DNA of 64,000 nucleotides, from the NCBI GenBank assembly GCA_014338405.1, contig JTDE01002073.1, forward strand, positions 42,164 to 106,163. The letters are read 5' to 3'. A program made the position numbers and the translations under genes. Within the stretch, counting starts at the first letter, position 1, and every line of letters starts with the position of its first letter. Shown piece by piece: positions 44,301 through 56,854 of the stretch. The DNA is from Paragonimus skrjabini miyazakii. Taxonomy: Eukaryota > Platyhelminthes > Trematoda > Plagiorchiida > Troglotrematidae. A model generated the notes under the pieces. That model was not told the origin of the DNA and made no database searches. It saw nothing but the letters and a program-made list of their open reading frames with translations.

Positions 44301-47300
44301 ATACCATTTACAAAGCTGGCTTCCATGCACTCGATATTGTTTTTTCTCATTCCTAATCAGATACACCGGGCAAAGTACGATAATACTCACACTTGTAGTA
44401 CTCAAATAAGGTTAATTTATTTCACTAACGGGTATCAAGGTGGAGTACCATACAGATGTCGCTTACCTTAGTCATTATGGATTTAATGTGTTACATAAGT
44501 TCATCAACTATATCTTATTTGCCTTAAGCTCTCCTACTGTAACTATACATTGCATGCAATAGATGATTGTGAGCAAAAAGATTAGTGTCAAATTTTAACA
44601 ATAATATCAGTGAGATCGATCCGATTTCTTAGTGAAGAGTGAAAATCCGGGAGACACCGTAACAACTGTATAAATGTGCACTTCATGCTTCTGTAGCTCT
44701 TTCTGCAGCCTATCGATTTTTGTTTCTGCTGGACCGTTTTCAATTCATTTCTTTGGAAGTTCGTTGGCACTTATTGGCTTGATGAATTGCGTCTTATTGA
44801 TATTGTCAATCTGTAAGGATGATTGTCATCAGCTTGGGTGACTTCTGGAACTAGAAAGTAATTACTAATGACGTGCTACCTTCCAACTTCACTAACTGTT
44901 GCCTCATTCTACTGTAAACAGTCTAAATGTCCCCGTAATCACGTTGCCAGCATAAGTGGTATATATGGCTGACAGTATCCATTTCCAAATTAGCTTGTTG
45001 CAGTAGTCGGAGCCGAAAGACGCCTGCGCTTAACCATCGCCACAAGTAGCTTCCGCTGCATCACTTGCGATTCTATTAACATACCACTTATCCATCGTAA
45101 ACCCAAAAGAATAAAACCTGGAGGAGTGTGAGTGAAGGCTTTTGTGTTAAGTTGACCAATGTTAGTTAGCCAGTTTGTAGGTTAATATGACAATGAAACC
45201 GATCTTCTCTCGTAAACGAAGACTATAAGGACTAGGAAGAACCGATATGTCAAACAAACATGCAGGGCAAAGTACACCAACAAAATTGAGGAAGTGAGTA
45301 GTAGAAGCCTAATACGATCCACGTTTCTTGAGGGGGAAGAAAAAAGACTGTGGAAGTTTGTCGGAAGTCTGAGGTGGTTGTTTAATCTGAATGATATAAA
45401 TAAATATATGTCTAAAGTACTGACCCTTTTCGTATCCGCGGTTTGCTATGAGTGCTTTGATGCCTTGTCAATCTGGGGCTACCACTGTATTCGCGACCGT
45501 ATTAGACAAAGCAACATATAGCCACCTCAACACTACCTATGATACCCATAATTCCTTTGCATACTGCTCAACCGTTGCATAGCATACTTTTGAACGTCTC
45601 AAAACTGTTATATCACAATGGACTCAGTGATGTACACCTTTTTAACGAGTGATAAAACCACCGGATTTAAGATGAGTATCTGAACTCACTTGACTATCGA
45701 GATCGTAATTCTGTCTTCTCGAGCCTGATTCCCACAGCACGTTGCTGCTGCACCTTATGGGTAAGAAATCCAGGGAGCTCCAGGATTCACATACCAGTAT
45801 GGCCATGAAAATAACAGCAAGGAGATTACTATGTTCTTAACACCGAAGGAAATGTAACTGAAGTTTTTCCAGCAGCATTAACTGATAGGTGTTAGAAGCG
45901 AACAGTTACTGTCAGTTGACACACTGTTAATGCAATACTCTAAGGCATAACGTTCAAAGGAGCATGAGCGGGACATGTCGGGATATATGACCATTGCAAG
46001 TTCGAATGTTAAGATTTTAACACAATTCGGGAAACAGCTGTCCACTGTCTAAAATTTGTGTGACTGGTTCACTTTGTGGAACGGGAAGGATAGTGAATGT
46101 TTGTAAAATAGATGTTGTTAGTGAAACGTACTACTTTCGATTCAGTTCTCTGTGCAGAACACAAAACCTGCTGGTCGGATTCGAACTGTCATTGACAGAT
46201 AACAGTTCACGGCATAAATATAGGTGAATCCAAACGGGATTATTGCTGAAAAAATCTCCTGTGGTTTGATATGAAGTGATTTGAACTCTGGTATAACAGA
46301 TGATCTACTTTTTGAAGCCGAAATGCATGACTACTTCTGAGAAGTCGCAGTTGTTAAGTGAATTAATCATAACATCTTGAAAGACCTCAACTTGTACGAC
46401 GTCATAAGATGATGACAAATAGTGAGTCAGTCGGAATCACTGGGGCAATGACCACCTTAACAGTGATCGGTTGTGTTATCTTTCGCTATCACATACTTGG
46501 GTACCTACTCACACATCCAAGTGCACTGTCTCGAGTGAGCTCTAGCACCTACACTCATGTCAACAGATGACCTGTGTTGTGGACTACAATAACGCACACA
46601 TTGAGTTTGTCAGTAGAACCACTGTATGCGGTATGAAAGTGGCTTTTCCATAACTTATGTATCTTATGACACGTTACTGTCCATTCTGGGAAAGAGACGG
46701 TTAAATGCTTCGAAAATTAATTAACTGGATTTAGCCCTAATCGTGTACTAAGCCACCAATCTAACCATCCTAAACTCGACCCCAACCTGGCCTAGTCCGA
46801 TAAAATAGGCCAGCTGGGAATAGCTTGTCTGTTTGCACAGGTGTGTTTGCATGTGAGCTTGAGAGAACAGTGTGCGGTCTGATTCATCCCTGATGTGCCT
46901 AAACCCCATCTAGCCGACCCGGCATAATTCGTCTTGCCCAAGGCACCTGCAAGACAGTCATAAACAAACAGACTGAAAGCTAGAGGAAGAGTCATGAAAA
47001 AAATGCAACTTCCGGAAGCATATGAACAATATGCACGCCTGTCTGCGAGTCTGGAATATGAAATATGAAACCAATAAAAATGTGTACCGAATGACCTGAA
47101 TGCCACCGCACTTTGTGTATTGATTTCACTCAAAAGTAGTGTGGATTTCTCAGAGATTTATGAGTGGATAGGACATTAATTGTGTTCACAGAGAACTACT
47201 CTGTTTACAGCCAGTTTTCCAAAACCTAGTTGACTTAATCCAAATATCGGTATCGTATTCATCAAAAACTCCTATTTGCAACTGTTGGGAGACTGCCATC

Positions 47301-48675
47301 TATAGTAGTGACGTCGTTTTCCCTTATGTACACTCTATAACCTTCAGTCCACACATAGTCTCACTGTAATGATTCGTACTCATTCAGTGAACGGAGTTGG
47401 AATAGGGCACCTTCTTACAACACGCCAGAAACTTATCCATCGGTCTTGTGAATAACACTGGTGACCGAGTGTCACTACGTCACACGCCAGTTAATGTTAC
47501 GTCGCAAGCGTTGTTCACATGACGGGCAGGTAGTACCTAAATCGTGGCAGAAAGACTACGGTCAAGACTTCTTGCAGATTATACCTATCTTACGAGGTGA
47601 AACGAGGAACGAGAGTCATGAAGCATGGACTTAATTTTGAACATCATTTAACGTTGAATCCTTTCCAGTTAACGCCCTTAGGGTGGTAGCCATCGCATGC
47701 TGACAACCTGGACTACTCAGTCAGGTCACTCGGTCACAGACTAACGTGAAATGTGTGGTAGTTTATAATACGCTGCCTACCCAGATGGCGTATCACATGT
47801 GATCTATGTGATACCCAGCTGTCCAACGAGAGTTTGACGGTAGTAAACTATTACGACCATGACACAGAGTTCACAAAGCCCATATACCTGACAACTTAGA
47901 GGTTATAGATACTTGTCCGTGGACTCGCATAAAATCAAAGGTAACCCGTGAATACATGTTGGTTCTTGCTGCGCGGACAGCCACCAGGCCGACTGATCCC
48001 ACTGACCTTATTCAAGCCACGATACAGCTCACACACCCTACTGGTACGTCGTCTAACTGTGCATAGGTTGTAATTCACTGTTCATCCGAGTGTTCACCGG
48101 ATTGTGTGGACGGCATACTAACGGTAAGAGGTATTCAAGTGGCAGGTTATTCTAAGGACAGAGGTGTTTCAACAGAGATGTGTGTGATGCGCATGATATG
48201 TGAGGACGGTTGATAGAACCAGCAGTGTGTGTGCGTCTGAGCTAATGCTGTTCAGATTTTATTCAGGCAGCTTGACAAAACTTGTAAGAGACCGGAACTT
48301 GCTCCGACTAGATAGGCTTTACGCGACGTTCATCCGCTCCACACCCTTTGTGTATACGGCATTTGAACTCTGCCGCGGAAGGCCAACTGTTGTTGAATAT
48401 AAGTTAGGCTGAAGTGTTGGAACACCGATGACTTCGATCTTTGTCGTACAGCCGGACATCACATTAGTACTAATGATGGACAGAAATGATATCCATACTC
48501 GAAAATGACAGAGTGAATGGCACTGAAGGAGCAACCGATTAGACGAAGGCTTAGGAGCATCGTCTACAGATATTCGAATCTCTTCCTGCATTGATGAATG
48601 CGACTTAAGTGTTAACCAGTCTTTATAACGGTGTGGTAAACATTTTCCTCCAGTATCGACACTAAGTAACAGGTA
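41335..48675. other. Noncoding stretch, no supported gene
   Basis: Holds the second copy of a short repeat at 41512-41536. The + frame 43908-44471 (187 codons) and minus frame 44198-44350 (50 codons, acidic/basic) overlap on opposite strands at 43.9-44.5 kb; neither has a recognisable domain and their lengths are near what chance gives. The minus frame 46792-47133 is hydrophobic in part but unrecognised. No SINE copies were noticed in this 7-kb stretch, unusual for this window. Confidence 0.45.
41512..41536 (+). repeat. Short dispersed repeat, copy B
   Basis: Matches 16067-16092 with one internal difference (TAGCAAACAAGATCG here). Both are preceded by TCATGA and an A-rich run. Confidence 0.45.
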
Positions 48676-48679
48676 AGTT

Positions 48680-49165
48680 ACTGATGAGTAGTCAGGGATT
48701 TGGTTAATTTCAAGTTGAACATCATTCACAATTGATCGTAGCTGTCGCATCCCCCTAAACTATCCAGTCAGCCCCTTTCAAGTTTAGAACATATTAGAGC
48801 TCGTCAGTAGTGTATTTTATTGCCGTGACCGGAATTAGAACTCCGATCACGCTTTCATGAGGCAACGGTGTTGACCACTGAACCAATGACCTCACATTAG
48901 GCACGACCGAATTATCATATCTTCATAAGTGCAGTAAGAAGACATATGTTGCGATCTGTTAACATTTCGTTTACTCTCATCAGTCGCAAACGTAAAACAT
49001 GCGAGTTATATACGGCATATGTGAGCGCTCAACCACTTTCGCTTGTGAGTATTACTCTGATTGCCCGATCGCCTCGAGAGGAGATATAGTAACTGTCCAA
49101 TCGATAATTCCGCGATTAGGACTTCTTAGACAGGTCGAAATCTCCGATGTCACTTAAACTGCTGG
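48680..49165 (-). mobile_element. SINE copy interrupted by a 95-bp insertion
   Basis: The full unit can be followed on the minus strand from the head (GGAGATTTCGACCTG) through GAGGCGATCGGGC, tRNA-like segment and tail, apart from two events. First, the ribozyme keeps CTGACGA and the start of stem II but the GAAA box, stem III and cleavage site are lost. Second, 95 bp (48921-49015) are inserted between the ATTATCATAT and GTGAGCGCTC blocks. It shares the TCTAATATGT stem II variant with the 59.2 kb copy, suggesting a subfamily. Confidence 0.78.
48921..49015. mobile_element. 95-bp insertion with 5-bp CATAT duplication
   Basis: CATAT at 48916-48920 is repeated at 49016-49020, exactly at the edges of sequence that is absent from other SINE copies. 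This is the mark of a target-site duplication. No terminal inverted repeats or coding potential were seen, so the inserted element is unidentified. Confidence 0.6.
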
Positions 49166-49299
49166 GCTATATTTCAGTTGGGGTCAACATGTCAACAAAT
49201 ATCGAGCAATCGATAACCACTTCCTTGTGATTTGTAACATCCTGATTTAAGTTCGATACTGTGGTATCCATTGTGGTGGCCTGTCAGGCAGGAAAGCAA

Positions 49300-50420
49300 A
49301 GAAGCATTCCGATTCTCGGGGGAATACCTCAACACAGGGGAGAGGTGCGTTCAAAAACCCACAGTGAGTGGATAGACGGAAGATAGCACGAGCGACCGGA
49401 CAAGCCATCGCTCAACGAAATCGGATCAACGGGCGAAGAATAGCAGGCAGAAAACCCCCGGATAGAGGGCGCCAATCACACACCTAAACCGGGTAGAAGT
49501 GCACACGACGTGTGAGCGGAAACCTGGGGTGATGTGGACTGGAATTGTGATTCAAAATCGCGAGCGCGCGTGTAGCATGGTAACTAGCGAGCTGGGCAAT
49601 AAAGATTGTGCTTTATTGAACGCCTTTTCGCTACACCATGGCCGTTTTACAACTCCAAACTGCAACGCGTTCGTTGACAGGATTGCGTAACTGTCGCTCC
49701 GTTCAGTCTACGTAGGTGGCCCCGCACTCCCAGGTGAGTTTCTATGTGATGTAAGACATGGTATTGAGCGATGGCAATGTTTCATTGGTGATGTTGGGAT
49801 TCGGACTACATAGAACGTGCACAATACAGCCGCCGTGTGATGGGTTTTCAAAAGGGTGGCAACGTCATCACTCCTGTATGGCAAACGGAGGTAGACATTC
49901 GGTTTGGGAGCTGTTGAATAAATCGCGGCAGCCGGCTTTTGTTTCTTGAATTTCTCCACAAATATCGGTGAACAACCACTTTCTCTGAGCGTGGTTTTTA
50001 ATAATGGTATCTCTTTGGCCACTGTTTCTCTAGAACAGATTCATCTTGCAAGATAAAACAAAGTTCTCACTAGACCAAGGTTGTACTGGATCGACACAAA
50101 ACTGTGAAAATTCATGTACTATCCAGTCCAAGTGTGTTTCCGGTATGCGGACCGCAGAGCCATAGAATATCTCAGCATGTCTGTGCGATTTAACCAAAAC
50201 CATAGCGTATGGATTACAAACAGCATAATAGGTTGAACGAGCTACCATTGTACAAAATCGGTTCAACGAGCGAGAAATGACAGACGAAAATCATCGACAG
50301 AAAAGCCAAACAAACAGACGAGTCGAGACAGAAGTGCACAGGATGTTTGAATGAAGACCTGGCTGTGTCGTAGGCTAATAAATGTGAACGCGTGAACAGC
50401 TTGAGAACGTGCGGATTGGT
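49300..50420 (-). mobile_element. Decayed Penelope-like element with flanking direct repeats
   Basis: The minus strand encodes the PLE thumb-to-endonuclease part: frame 49708-50022 with KPNVYLRLPYRSDDVATLLK, then in a shifted frame a GIY-YIG-like start, CGATYVD at 49706-49726 followed by a stop and TERQL. Direct repeats of about 65% identity by eye flank it: 49390-49545 and 50225-50385 (both with ATCGGNTCAACG and AGAAGTGCACA). Such direct repeats are typical of PLE pseudo-LTRs. A possible third partial copy lies at 50550-50640. Confidence 0.65.
49708..50022 (-). pseudogene. PLE RT thumb/linker ORF, 104 codons
   Basis: The N-terminal part (KEIPLLKTTLRESG then FVEKFKKQKP) fits the segment that reads NGYPxxFIxK in the family. 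VYLRLPYRSDDVATLLK fits the linker block usually written LPFxGDxVSxxL, and the following HHTAAVLCTFY fits the LxxAxxxTF helix. Out of frame downstream lies the CGATYVD start of GIY-YIG (Gly-Ala-Thr-Tyr-Val against the consensus Gly-x-x-Tyr-Ile/Val-Gly). Confidence 0.7.
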
Positions 50421-50649
50421 TGGCTTCTCGTTATTATATGCTCTGAAAAGCTGACATCGTGTTCGAGTTTGTCGAAAACTTGCTGAAGCCTTAGACACAA
50501 TCTGATCGTATTCATGAGACATAAATCGTGGTGGATAGTACGAAATATGGTGATGAGGACAACGGAGCGAAAAATAACGGGTAGAACACAGAGGAGCGAC
50601 AGATGTGCTATTTCGGCACAGGTCGGTGGTTGTTGGGCTGTCTTATGCG

Positions 50650-52900
50650 TGTCTTGAAAGTGCGCATTTCATCTACAAGTAAGTGGGCTGTTCTGAGCAA
50701 ACCAGGCGGAGAGGATACTATTGTTAGAAGTCAATGTGGTTATTAGCGTTTTTGTTGTGGCCTTGCAACTCACAGATCTAGTTTCAGGGTGGTCTTCCGT
50801 TCACAATATACTATATTCCCTGACTCTTACATGCACACTTCAGACTGTATGGTTGGCATCATTTCGTGACTGCCGTCAAGGCGGGGGTTGAAGAACATTT
50901 GGTACAGTTGCATCGATTCGTGATGATCGGATAAAACACTTTGATCCAACATTTATCCGTGGATCGTTCAATGGTTTATCAGCTTCTCTACTTAGCAAGT
51001 GGGTTTAATTCACACAGTTTTAGAAGTTTCACAATACGTGTAACATCGCTGAAACAGGCTGAGAACAATAGCTGTTATGCTGACGAGGGGGCTTCGGCTA
51101 TGCCTTGCACTGCGTTCTAAAATCTGTTTCGCCTGTTTATGTTCTTTGCTCAGTTAGCCCCACCAAAACCGATTCAGTCCCGACAAACACGATAACCGTC
51201 TATTCGAATGTCGTTACGATCGAGCCTTCTGCATCTTGATGTCGGACTCTGTTGAGTATTTCGACACTGACAGTTAGGGTGTTGCGTGCACACCAGGCGG
51301 GCCCGATCGTGGGATGCTGGCTATCGGTCACGCTTTTGGTGTATCCGTGCTAGGCCCACTTGTGACAATCCGGTGGCCTGATTCAAATAACACGACCTCC
51401 GGGTCACACCGCTATCATCACAAATTTAGGTTTGTCAAGTCTGAGATCATGGCAACACGGTTAAATAAGTGAATGAAGATGTGTGCAACCCCTGGTCCGC
51501 ATCGGAAACGTGACGATGTTGATAAGCTGACTGCGTCTAGCTGTCAAATTTTCTGTTTGTGTGCAGACCAGATACTGGATTGAAGTCAACCGCTCTGACA
51601 AAATAACTGAAAAACAAGAACACCGTTCGGTAGGACATTGGAGACATTTTAACTGGTACAGTTAACAGTCGTAATCTCTGTTTATTTGGTTGAGATGTCG
51701 CGTAGCCTGTACGTGCGCGGTGTAAATATTAGGGTCCAGACAACTCTGATGGTAGACGTGCTTCACAGTCAGATACCGTCAATTACTCAAGCTTTACCAC
51801 AACACCAATTGACTACAATTAATCTTAATTGACTCCAGACAGACGATACAATTTAGGACAATTGTGATTTTATTCAGAAATCGATCGATAATAGATTTCC
51901 TGACCTCAGACTGCGTTTGTAACAGTCGTGAATGAAGAATATAGGGCAAGTCATCATCCACTGAGAATAGGCATTTGCACCTAAATCACACGACCATAAT
52001 CTGTACAGTGGCATCTAAACCAGGCATTCGAGCGAAGTCGTTATGTGATTACCATTGTAAGAGTAAGATCTAACCAATATGTTTAAAAGTGTATGGTTTA
52101 ATGATACATTTTTGATATCTTGAATGCATGCCACAGACAAGTGAGAAGCACAATCAAGCTCTGATTTCAAGAAGTCCTTTCACTTCAACTAAGCATTGGA
52201 AATCAATGTCAGTCAGAAATCTAGTCGTTTGTTTGATCAGGTCGAAACTAACTCCTGCTTGATTACATTGTTTATATGTATCAAACAGATGAATGTAAAA
52301 ATATCTAATCAGAATTGATTTTCTGCCGGTAACCAGCTCGTAACTATGATCTGATGCTTCATCATATCAAATTCCGGAACAAATAATTGTCGTCACACCT
52401 ATAGTGAAATTGCATTCAATTCATCTCGTTCTATGTTAATGAAGCACATTGCAGACTCAAACACTGAACCTCTACTGCATTTCTCCCCAAAGAACGAGTA
52501 GCGCATCGTAATCCAAAGAAGAGTCCATCGGAGACTGGCAATGAAGTTGATTTGACGAAGCAAACTATAAATGAAGGTAGGATTTATGACAATATTCGAT
52601 ATCTTAGAGGGAGTTTATTGTGGGATACATTTAGGACAACGTGAGAGACATTTGAAACAACACACACTCTTAAGTAAAATAGTGTTAAACCTATATCGCA
52701 TTGCTTTTGGAATATACAAACAGAGTGCACTTACTCCAAAGTGTAAATGACCTTCAAGCTTAAGCATGCAGTTTATTGTACTACGTTTCAACAAAATCGA
52801 AATCCCTTTCACCCCTCTTCTTCTTGAATCTTGAGGCATAAACATTTCTGGTCAGATTTATAGAAAAACACCTACCGATCTAATCATCTTGTGGATCAGT
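50650..52900. other. Noncoding stretch, no gene seen
   Basis: No supported gene or retroelement fragment. A stretch around 51290-51490 loosely resembles 4715-4870 (shared GGCCCGATCG-like start and a later TAGGTTTG block), too weakly to call a repeat. Confidence 0.5.
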
Positions 52901-52904
52901 TTGT

Positions 52905-53062
52905 ATATTTCTTACTTCCGCTAAATTTTCAGCCAATCCCTTTCAAAAACCACTCTGGACTCTAGTTTCGATCTTGTTAGACATCGCTGATGAAACATAT
53001 TGAACATGAAGGAACTCGTTTAGGCACTGTGCCAGTGAGATCACATTAGGCACGACCGAAAG
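52905..53062 (-). mobile_element. SINE fragment, strongly diverged
   Basis: Parts of tail, ribozyme and tRNA-like region, ending at the TCACATTAGGCACGACCGAA block on the + strand. The ribozyme keeps GAAAC, a TAGA loop and the GTC triplet, but the CTGACGA box is altered (CAGCGA) and stem II is weak. Confidence 0.55.
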
Positions 53063-53064
53063 TG

Positions 53065-55440
53065 TCCGATGAATCAAACAAAACATGAGTGAATAGCAGT
53101 ATCCGGTAAACTAAGGATGACTGCGGGAATACCTCAGTGTTTTTCAATAGATTGATGATACATCCAACGACTGGTGTTTCCAAGATCATTTTGATCAACT
53201 CCCAACTATTTGGAAACCTATTGTTGAATTTGTTGAAGTTCGCCTGGTATGTTTGTCGTCTTTTGTCTGGTATGATGCGGAACGACAAATCCCTTGAGGT
53301 ATGTTTAGTTTGGTTGTAGAAAGCCTATCCTTAATCTGCCTTTATTTCCTAGCTGTATGCAGTAAACGATCATAACGTTTTTTGTACCACAATTGCACAT
53401 AAAAGGTTTACTTTCCTCCTTTTTATAACTATCAGTGTCTGTCTGTTAAAAACTCCTTTCCTGGTTTTGTTTGGCACGTTCTCATCTTCATCTGTACCCG
53501 ATTATTTTAATAGGGTCATTTCCAGTTGACTGGTGGCTGTTTGTGAACACGCGCTTAGTTGCCCCATTTTGAACTCCTTTGCTGGATAATTTGTGTACCC
53601 GGTTGATTCACATTCAAGGTGAGATGGTACCTTTGTTGTAATTTTATTAAACAGTACCGTATAAATTCTACTCTTTTCGATCGCCTTTTCCGACTTTTTT
53701 AGACTTGGAAGATAGTCCCGTTAACCCGACTGTCTGAATAAGCGTTATTGGAATTGTCGAATACGCGTTACTGAGTGAACTACCGTAAATCGCCAGGAGC
53801 GGTTTAACAGTTACAATTGGCCACCTGAAAGGTCACCCTCATGTAAGTTGAACCAAGTTCACACGGTAGGCGATGTGGATGAGTTAGTCATAACATAATT
53901 GAAAAACGACACTTTTCGAGACCGATCGTCGTAGAGGTAGAATGACCAACGTTCAGCGTTGGATACAACTCTAGTTACGTAGCCAAGCCGTAGTCAGATT
54001 TCAGTGGTTTCTATTTTTGTGTGTGTCCAGTGCTGCCAGTTCGATGTGAGTTTAGCGAATGTGATCACACGAAGGACCACTATACTATAGAATCACGTAC
54101 ACCGAAATTGTTAAATCGAGCACAGAATCACGTCAACAACGAAAGTGACATATCATGAAAAAACACAAGTTAGATCAACAGACAAGGGGCAGTCGCGTAC
54201 AAATTGGTGATTCGTTTCGAAAAACCCCATTATTATAGATCCACAGGTTAATGGATTTTATTTTCTTATCGAAAACCGTATGGTTGAAAACAATTGATTA
54301 CAGCTTCAAGCACCGATGAACAGCTCATTTGGAATTGTCTACCATGACATAGTGTTTTAATTACTGAACGTCTTCCAGTTTGTGAAGTCCAAAATCAGGC
54401 ACTCAGCACGTAATGTGAAGATCGCTTAAAACCATGAACACTGAACAGAATGGAAATAGTCGCTGAAACAACCAAGTTGAACATAATGTAGCCTTAAACT
54501 ATGATGGATGGTTAGAATGCGTTAAAAGTTCTTAGTCATAAGCTGTTTCCTTAAGTGATTTAAACGAACTGATGCACAATATGAAAATAAGAAGGATAAT
54601 GTATTTTAAGACTACTTAGTTATTAATCAAACTAACTTGTTCTACCATAAAATCTCTATAATATTTGCAGAAAATAATACCGCCTGAATAAAACGGCCTA
54701 TAGCCTACATTTTTCAGGTATAGGGCTTATTTAAAGCCGGCGGTGACGGGGAAAATTTTCCCGAATATGTTATTCATAATCAGAGTTTTTGATGAGGTGA
54801 TCTTTCACATGACCAGAACATCAACAGACATAACATTTTCGTTCACATATCTTTTCGTTCTTATGATTTAATATTCACTAACCATGTTATCCGTGGTAAC
54901 CAGAACAGAAAGTATACGGTTATTAGGGTCTTCACATTTGTTCTGATTTCTGATGAGCAAATCTTCTCGTCCGAATTAAAACGTTTTTGAAAACGACTGA
55001 ATCTCTTCGCACAGTTGCGCTCTTATACAGTGCCATGTTCCTTACGAATCATCAGGCCAAGTTGGCAATCCAAGTATAATCAAAAAAACATGATATGCTC
55101 CTCAGGGAACAGATATTCAGAATAAGTTTACGACCACAGTTCTATAGATGTTTGTGCGGGTGACCTTCACAGTGACGCTCCTAAGGTCATAGTAGATGTC
55201 TGGTTGTTTGCAGACTGACCACTTCTGCCAAATCGAATTCCATGTATGACATAAAAAAGGTACATGAGTTAAGAAACATCACATCATAATTTTCATACAA
55301 GTAGCCTGAGCTATCAACCTAAGATTTGTTTACGGGCTATGCGTTCGAGTCATCATGATGTGTTATTCTTATAAGACTTAACTAGATCGCAGGAGTTGTC
55401 CACCACTTTGTTGGCAATCAGTTAGAATAACTGATATCAG
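53065..55440. other. Noncoding stretch, no gene seen
   Basis: No supported gene. The frame 53046-53288 (minus) and its + counterpart 53137-53319 have no recognisable motif. Confidence 0.5.
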
Positions 55441-55442
55441 CT

Positions 55443-55626
55443 GCTAAATCGTTAAAGGATTCCCTCAGATGTCATTCATCAATTGAAAAAGCAGAAAAAT
55501 GGATTGAAGAAAACCCGAATGTGATTACTGAATAAAATTGCCACATACGATAAAACATTTAAAAAATATGAAAATCTTCAAGAGAATGCAAAAAATTTCA
55601 TAACCTTTGAAAATGTTTTGAAATGA
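55443..55626 (+). pseudogene. Possible HSP70-type C-terminal fragment, frameshifted
   Basis: Two adjoining + frames read CHSSIEKAEKWIEENPNVIT (to a TAA at 55533) and, one base on, YDKTFKKYENLQENAKNFI (to a TGA at 55624). The pattern of a cysteine, a Trp-containing helix, an Asn-Pro turn and then a helix ending N-F-I resembles the C-terminal lid of HSP70-family proteins. There is no splice context and the similarity is by eye, so this is a weak call; an A-rich sequence could give such lysine- and glutamate-rich frames by chance. Confidence 0.2.
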
Positions 55627-55629
55627 TCT

Positions 55630-56850
55630 CATTAATGGTACAATCCCTTTTGAAGAAAGTATTAAAATATCACATTGTAACAGTACAAACAGAAAAGAAA
55701 ATACACACCTCACTCAAACGCTGAATTAGAGAGAAAGCTATGAAAAACAAGGTTTAGAAGAACAAGATTCTTACTTAACCTTGCTGTATGATATTCCAAA
55801 GTAAGATAAGGCAATTCCGACTTATCTCAGGTTGAGAAAGCTGGAATCAGTTGAGAGAAATGTTATGATATCGATTACAGTTAGACTGATGAAAAAATAG
55901 CATTCTGACAATTTGCAACAAGAAAGTGACCAGTTGAAATTTCTGATAAATCCACCGGGAACAGCAAACGGGGTCTGTCATTAAACTTCAAACCTCCATC
56001 TACATCAGCATCATCAGCATAATTGCGAAGGAACAACATGAGTAAGAATAGATCAATTTTTTGGGTAAAGATGCAGAAATCTTGAATTAATTACAGCAGG
56101 GTGTAAAACAATTCCGTTATTCAGAGAGGCAGTTCATTAATTATAAAACAATCCTTACGATCTGTAAAGCGGAACGTTCCGCACCACTTTTTCTAACAGA
56201 GTATCTCAAAATCTTCGTGCTAAAGCTGTCGAAAATGTTGTCGTAATTCAATCGTTTATCGGTCATTCATAGATGATAGGTTTGCATATATTGGGTAACC
56301 GAGTGATCGACCGTATATGAACATAAGCTTATCTTCCCCCCCGTTGGATTGTGTGCAATGCAAAGTAAATTTCTCGAACAGTTTCACTGTAACAAGCGTA
56401 CACGTAATTGGCCAAACTTTCAACGTGATATTCTACGGAATTGGAGTAATACAAGCGCCTCTTTAAAAAATTAAGGACTTTATCTCTGACAATAAAATTC
56501 TTAAATAGATCAACATAATGACTGCTTACAGCAACAGCTCTCTCACTAGGAAACATTAGCAGGTCTGTCTTAACCACCTGTTTTGTGCAGTTTCAGTCGG
56601 GTACACACTGGGAAACTTTTTGTGAAAACAACGAGGCTAAGTTATGTTTTAATCACAAACGAATAAAAGTGGCCAGAACTTGAAGTGAAGAACTTCCGTG
56701 TAGGATCTACAATGTCACCGGGATTGTATTGCCTATTTGTGACTCACTATAAGTGTTTCAGTACTTTTGTAATCTCACTGTAGTATATTTTTTACTCGGT
56801 ACTGTTTTCTTGCAAGCCTGGAATGAGCAAATCTGTAAACATGTGTAACA
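55630..56850. other. Noncoding stretch, no gene seen
   Basis: A-rich by eye on the + strand to about 56.2 kb. The minus frame 56329-56577 (82 codons) has aromatic-rich, protein-like composition but no recognisable domain. Confidence 0.45.
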
Positions 56851-56854
56851 AAAA

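Noticed and set aside
43908..44471. Plus-strand frame of 187 codons overlapping minus-strand coding-like frames
   Set aside because: Several frames on both strands are open over the same bases, which points to composition rather than coding. No motif was recognised on either strand.
46792..47133. Possible membrane protein (113 codons, minus)
   Set aside because: One hydrophobic stretch only, no signal peptide and no supporting context.
48926..49005. Second hammerhead-like core on the minus strand inside the 95-bp insertion (CTGATGAG followed by CGAAAT)
   Set aside because: Stem II would have a single pair, stem I cannot form between the flanks and the cleavage site would be ATA; the resemblance is limited to short motifs.
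49269..49740. Possible LTR with AATAAA and a primer-binding-site-like TGGCCCCGCAC following it
   Set aside because: The bases of the supposed primer site encode the GIY-YIG start of a PLE on the minus strand, no second LTR copy with TG...CA ends was found, and the direct repeats fit PLE pseudo-LTRs better.
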